A DNA stretch of 45,691 bases, taken from positions 1-45,691 of the forward strand of contig CALBNC010000115.1 of the NCBI GenBank assembly GCA_937896195.1, read 5' to 3'. Shown one piece after another: positions 41,236-45,691 of the stretch (its first letter is position 1; the number at the start of each line of letters is the position of its first letter). The position numbers and the translations under genes are program-made. Below the pieces are notes generated by a model. It searched no databases and was not told the DNA's origin. It saw nothing but the letters and a program-made list of their open reading frames with translations. Origin of the DNA: an uncultured Gammaproteobacteria bacterium (GTDB lineage Bacteria > Pseudomonadota > Gammaproteobacteria > PS1 > Pseudothioglobaceae).

Positions 41236-41299
41236 TTCTTTATTTATAAAAAGTTATTCAAAAGAATAACAAATATGTCCAAAGGACAAGGAGAAAATT

Positions 41300-41497
41300 A
41301 TGCCAAAGTTAAAAACCAATAGAGGTGCTGCAAAGCGCTTCAAAAAAACCGCGAGTGGCGGTTATAAGTGTAAACACTCTCACTTGCGTCATATCTTGAC
41401 CAAAAAGAGTACTTCTAGAAAACGTAGCTTACGCTCACCGGACACTGTAGAAAAAGCAGATGTACCGATGGTTCGTAGAATGTTACCGTATAGTTAA
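41300..41497 (+). CDS. rpmI: 50S ribosomal protein L35
   Basis: [37 protein letters not shown]. Confidence 0.97.
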   Translation: MPKLKTNRGAAKRFKKTASGGYKCKHSHLRHILTKKSTSRKRSLRSPDTVEKADVPMVRRMLPYS

Positions 41498-41510
41498 GGG
41501 AGTATAGAAA

Positions 41511-41888
41511 ATGGCAAGAGTATCAAGAGGTGTGCAAGCGCACGCAAGACACAAGAAAATTTTAAAGAAAGCTAAAGGCTATTACGGCGCTAGATCAAAA
41601 GTCTACCGTGTTGCTAAGCAAGCAGTTATTAAGGCTGGTCAATACGCGTACCGCGATCGTCGTCAAAAGCGTCGTCAGTTCCGTAGACTTTGGATTGTCC
41701 GTATTAACGCAGAAGCACGTAACTGTGGTTTAAGCTACTCAAGATTGATTGATGGCTTAAATAAAGCAGAGATCGTCATTGATCGTAAAGTTTTATCAGA
41801 TATCGCAATTTTTGATAAACCTGCATTCGCCAAGATTGCAGATCAAGCAAAAGAGGCAATAGCGAAAGCGGCTAAAGCAGCCAAATAG
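41511..41888 (+). CDS. rplT: 50S ribosomal protein L20
   Basis: [39 protein letters not shown]. Confidence 0.97.
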   Translation: MARVSRGVQAHARHKKILKKAKGYYGARSKVYRVAKQAVIKAGQYAYRDRRQKRRQFRRLWIVRINAEARNCGLSYSRLIDGLNKAEIVIDRKVLSDIAIFDKPAFAKIADQAKEAIAKAAKAAK

Positions 41889-41896
41889 CTAAAACT

Positions 41897-41925
41897 AAAG
41901 CCATGATTTATCATGGCTTTTTTTA
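41897..41925 (+). terminator. rplT rho-independent terminator
   Basis: AAAGCCATGA-TTTA-TCATGGCTTTTTTT. Confidence 0.9.
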
Positions 41926-41941
41926 TACCAAACTACAATAA

Positions 41942-42010
41942 ACATCTTTAAAAATCCATGATAACTTGTAAAAAGCAACTATATAAATTATCATGCATTC
42001 TTAAAGATGT
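41942..42010 (+). repeat. 69-bp symmetric interrupted palindrome upstream of pheS
   Basis: ACATCTTTAA (41942-41951)/TTAAAGATGT (42001-42010) and CATGATAA (41957-41964)/TTATCATG (41988-41995). Confidence 0.8.
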
Positions 42011-42022
42011 CTTAAAAACTAA

Positions 42023-43036
<1,014 letters not shown>

Positions 43037-43040
43037 ACAT

Positions 43041-45404
43041 ATGAATATTTCAACATCATGGTTACGTGAATGGATCTCACCTGTTGTTACAGACGAGATA
43101 TTGGCTGAACAATTAACAATGGCTGGCCTAGAAGTGGACGGCATTGAAACTGTCGCCCCAGCTTTTAGTAAAGTTGTTGTTGGGCATGTTGTATCTTGTG
43201 AAAAACATCCAGATGCAGACAAGCTAAACCTATGCCAAGTTGATGTTGGTGAAGCTGAAACTGTCCAAATTATCTGTGGTGCTAAAAATGTACGTACAGG
43301 TCTTAAAGTCATGGCCGCTTTGGTTGGTGCAAAGCTACCAGGTGATTTTAAAATTAAAAAAGCTAAGCTTCGTGGCGTTGAATCATTTGGCATGATTTGT
43401 TCTGAATCAGAACTGGGCATTAGTGATTCGTCTGAAGGTATTGCTGAGCTAGATGTAGAGGCAACAATTGGACAAGATGTTAGAGAATATCTAGATCTTG
43501 ACGATCATATTATTGAGCTTGATATTACGCCTAATCGTGGTGATTGCTTTTCAGTATTAGGTGTTGCCCGAGAAGTGAGTGCTAACTACAATATGGCATT
43601 CGTTATGCCGGATATTGAAATAACTGCTATGGGAAAATCAAGTGTTGCGACCAGTGTCAGTAATACTAGCGCTTGTCCTAAATATCTAACAAGATCAATC
43701 AAAGGTATTGACAACTCTGTGCAAACACCACAATGGATGGCTGACAAATTAAAACGCTCAGGTCAGTCTACGCATTCGCCAGTCGTTGACGTGACTAACT
43801 ATGTTTTAATGGAGTTAGGTCAACCTATGCATGCGTTTGATTTAGCCAAGATTCAGGGTGATATACAAGTTAGAAATGCTAAATTAGGTGAAACAGTTGA
43901 CCTGTTAAACGATTCAACCGTTGAGTTAAAAGATGACACATTGGTAATTACTGATGCAAAATCTGTCCTCGCTATTGCAGGCGTTATGGGTGGAGAAGCC
44001 AGCTCTACTCAAACAACAACAACAGATATCTTACTAGAAAGTGCATTTTTTGAGCCAGTCTCAATTGCCGGGAAAGCAAGAAATTATGGCCTACATACAG
44101 AATCATCGCTTCGTTTTGAACGTGGTGTAGATTTTAATATTACTGAGCTAGCACTTGATCGAGCCGCTCAATTGGTTATAGAAATTTGTGGCGGTAAAGC
44201 AAGTGAAATAACAAAAAGTGTTGATGAGTCAGCCTTGCCAAAGCTAGAGCCTATTACTATTACGCAAGCTAAAATTCAGAAAATATTAGGTTTTGAATTA
44301 GACAGTAATTGGATTGAAGAGAAATTCATCAATCTTGATTTTGAGATTAGCGATAAAACCAGTAATTCATGGACAATTATTCCACCAAGTTTTAGATTTG
44401 ATATTCGTATTCCTGCTGACCTTATTGAAGAATTGGCAAGACTATATGGCTATGACAAACTACCTGTTCAGAAATTATCATTAGATGCTAATATCAATGT
44501 GATTAAAGAAGCGCAGATTGATAAATATGATGTCATGCAAGCTTTGGTTAGTCGTGGCTATCAAGAAGTTATCACCTATAGTTTTATTTCTGAAAAGTAT
44601 CAAGATTTAATTAATCCATTGGCTAAAAAGATTACGCTAAAAAATCCAATTTCAGCAGACATGTCCACCATGCGCTCTTCACTTTGGGCGGGCTTATTGC
44701 AAACAGTAGAGTCTAATCAAAGACGTGGCCATACAGATGCACGATTCTTTGAAATTGGCTTGTGTTTTGATGGTGTGAAAGCTGACGAGCAATCAAACAA
44801 GTTGGCTGGTATTGTTTCGGGTAATCGATTTAATGCTCAGTGGTCAAGTGAGCTTCAACCACTTGATTTCTTTGATGCAAAAGCTGATCTTGAATCATTG
44901 TTAAGTTTTACATCTGCAACATTTGATTTTGAAGCTGCAGAACATCCCGCTTTACAAAAAGGCCAGAGTGCTAAAATTAGCCTAAATGGTGAGCAAGTTG
45001 GTTGGATCGGCGCATTATCTCCAGCAGTTCAAAAAGAATTATCACTGCCTAAGTGTTATTTGTATGAGGTTGATTTAAACGCAATCTTAGCTGGAAAGAT
45101 TGCCAAATATGAGTCTTTCTCATCTTATCAACAAGCGCAAAGAGATATTGCACTTGTGGTTGATCAAGCTACGCCAGTTGCCGCATTAACTCAAAGTATT
45201 AATGAGTTAAAGCAAACGCATTTTGTCAGTGTTAGCCTATTTGATGTATATTCTGGTGAGCACATTGAGTCTGGAAAAAAGAGTGTTGCATTAAGCTTAA
45301 CTTACCAATCGTTAGAGGCAACTTTGGCTGACGATGAAGTGAATACAAAAGTAGATGAAGTGCTAGCTTTAATGAAAGATAAATTTTCAGCCACACTAAG
45401 ATAA
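43041..45404 (+). CDS. pheT: Phenylalanyl-tRNA synthetase beta subunit
   Basis: MNISTSWLREWI; LELDITPNRGDCFSVLGVARE; FERGVD. Confidence 0.97.
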   Translation: MNISTSWLREWISPVVTDEILAEQLTMAGLEVDGIETVAPAFSKVVVGHVVSCEKHPDADKLNLCQVDVGEAETVQIICGAKNVRTGLKVMAALVGAKLPGDFKIKKAKLRGVESFGMICSESELGISDSSEGIAELDVEATIGQDVREYLDLDDHIIELDITPNRGDCFSVLGVAREVSANYNMAFVMPDIEITAMGKSSVATSVSNTSACPKYLTRSIKGIDNSVQTPQWMADKLKRSGQSTHSPVVDVTNYVLMELGQPMHAFDLAKIQGDIQVRNAKLGETVDLLNDSTVELKDDTLVITDAKSVLAIAGVMGGEASSTQTTTTDILLESAFFEPVSIAGKARNYGLHTESSLRFERGVDFNITELALDRAAQLVIEICGGKASEITKSVDESALPKLEPITITQAKIQKILGFELDSNWIEEKFINLDFEISDKTSNSWTIIPPSFRFDIRIPADLIEELARLYGYDKLPVQKLSLDANINVIKEAQIDKYDVMQALVSRGYQEVITYSFISEKYQDLINPLAKKITLKNPISADMSTMRSSLWAGLLQTVESNQRRGHTDARFFEIGLCFDGVKADEQSNKLAGIVSGNRFNAQWSSELQPLDFFDAKADLESLLSFTSATFDFEAAEHPALQKGQSAKISLNGEQVGWIGALSPAVQKELSLPKCYLYEVDLNAILAGKIAKYESFSSYQQAQRDIALVVDQATPVAALTQSINELKQTHFVSVSLFDVYSGEHIESGKKSVALSLTYQSLEATLADDEVNTKVDEVLALMKDKFSATLR

Positions 45405-45688
45405 TGTCGTTAAGTAAAAAAAATATCGCCGATGAACTTGTACGTGAGTTAGAAATGACGCATGCACAAGCCTTACAATTAACCAATGATTTCTTTGATC
45501 AGATTCAGGCCACTTTAGCCACGGGCGAAGAAGTCAAGCTGTCTAGTTTTGGTAATTTTGTTATTAGAGAAAAAGCCGCACGCCCTGGTAGAAATCCAAA
45601 AACAGGCGAATCCGTAGAAATATCAGCTCGAAAGGTTGTTAGTTTTAAGGCGGGACCAAAACTTAAGAAGCTTACCCAAATAGGCTAA
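45404..45688 (+). CDS. ihfA: Integration host factor alpha subunit
   Basis: MSLSKKNIADELVREL...FGNFVIREKAARPGRNPKTGE; TAATG overlap with pheT. Confidence 0.93.
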   Translation: MSLSKKNIADELVRELEMTHAQALQLTNDFFDQIQATLATGEEVKLSSFGNFVIREKAARPGRNPKTGESVEISARKVVSFKAGPKLKKLTQIG

Positions 45689-45691
45689 CTT

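Noticed and set aside
41903-41941. Possible pheM-like leader peptide MIYHGFFYTKLQ upstream of pheS
   Set aside because: Its Phe codons are simply the U-run of the rplT terminator, there is no Shine-Dalgarno, and no attenuator with the expected layout follows; likely coincidence.

Overview
This AT-rich bacterial chromosomal window is densely packed with intact, mostly housekeeping genes. Gene content and protein flavour suggest a gammaproteobacterium, possibly a sulfur-oxidising SUP05/Thioglobus-type lineage (inference, not proven here). Recognisable blocks, left to right: pdxB-ung-TlpA-like (-); tpm, a membrane-anchored cold-shock protein, an SLT lipoprotein, a Rieske ferredoxin and a TrpD2-like protein (+); a tight three-gene cassette of FMN-glutamate-synthase-domain, acetolactate-synthase-like and aldehyde dehydrogenase genes (+); msbA-like (-); pyrG (+); der-yfgM-hisS without bamB (-); a nucleoside-gate protein, 5'-nucleotidase, yqiB, cpdA, alr, dnaB, rplI, rpsR and rpsF (-); mtgA, tsaB, ccmC-D-E-G (no ccmF), hupB, tRNA-Val, tRNA-Asp and ppiD (+); a periplasmic rhodanese, a dihaem cytochrome c-DUF302 fusion and a DUF302-like protein (+); fabI (-); BT1/MFS transporter, lspA, thiO, DUF1566 and recJ (+); thrS-infC-rpmI-rplT-pheS-pheT-ihfA (+). 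I saw no mobile elements, CRISPR arrays, rRNA genes or obvious pseudogenes. The strongest leads are: (1) a perfect FNR/Anr box (TTGAT-N4-ATCAA), spaced as a class-II promoter, in front of the cytochrome c-DUF302 pair; (2) a palindromic infC-rpmI leader with mutually exclusive pairings; (3) a tRNA promoter embedded in the left arm of the hupB terminator; (4) a 69-bp symmetric palindrome upstream of pheS; (5) the uncharacterised GltB-like/ALS-like/ALDH cassette. All of this was read by eye; no searches or folding were run.
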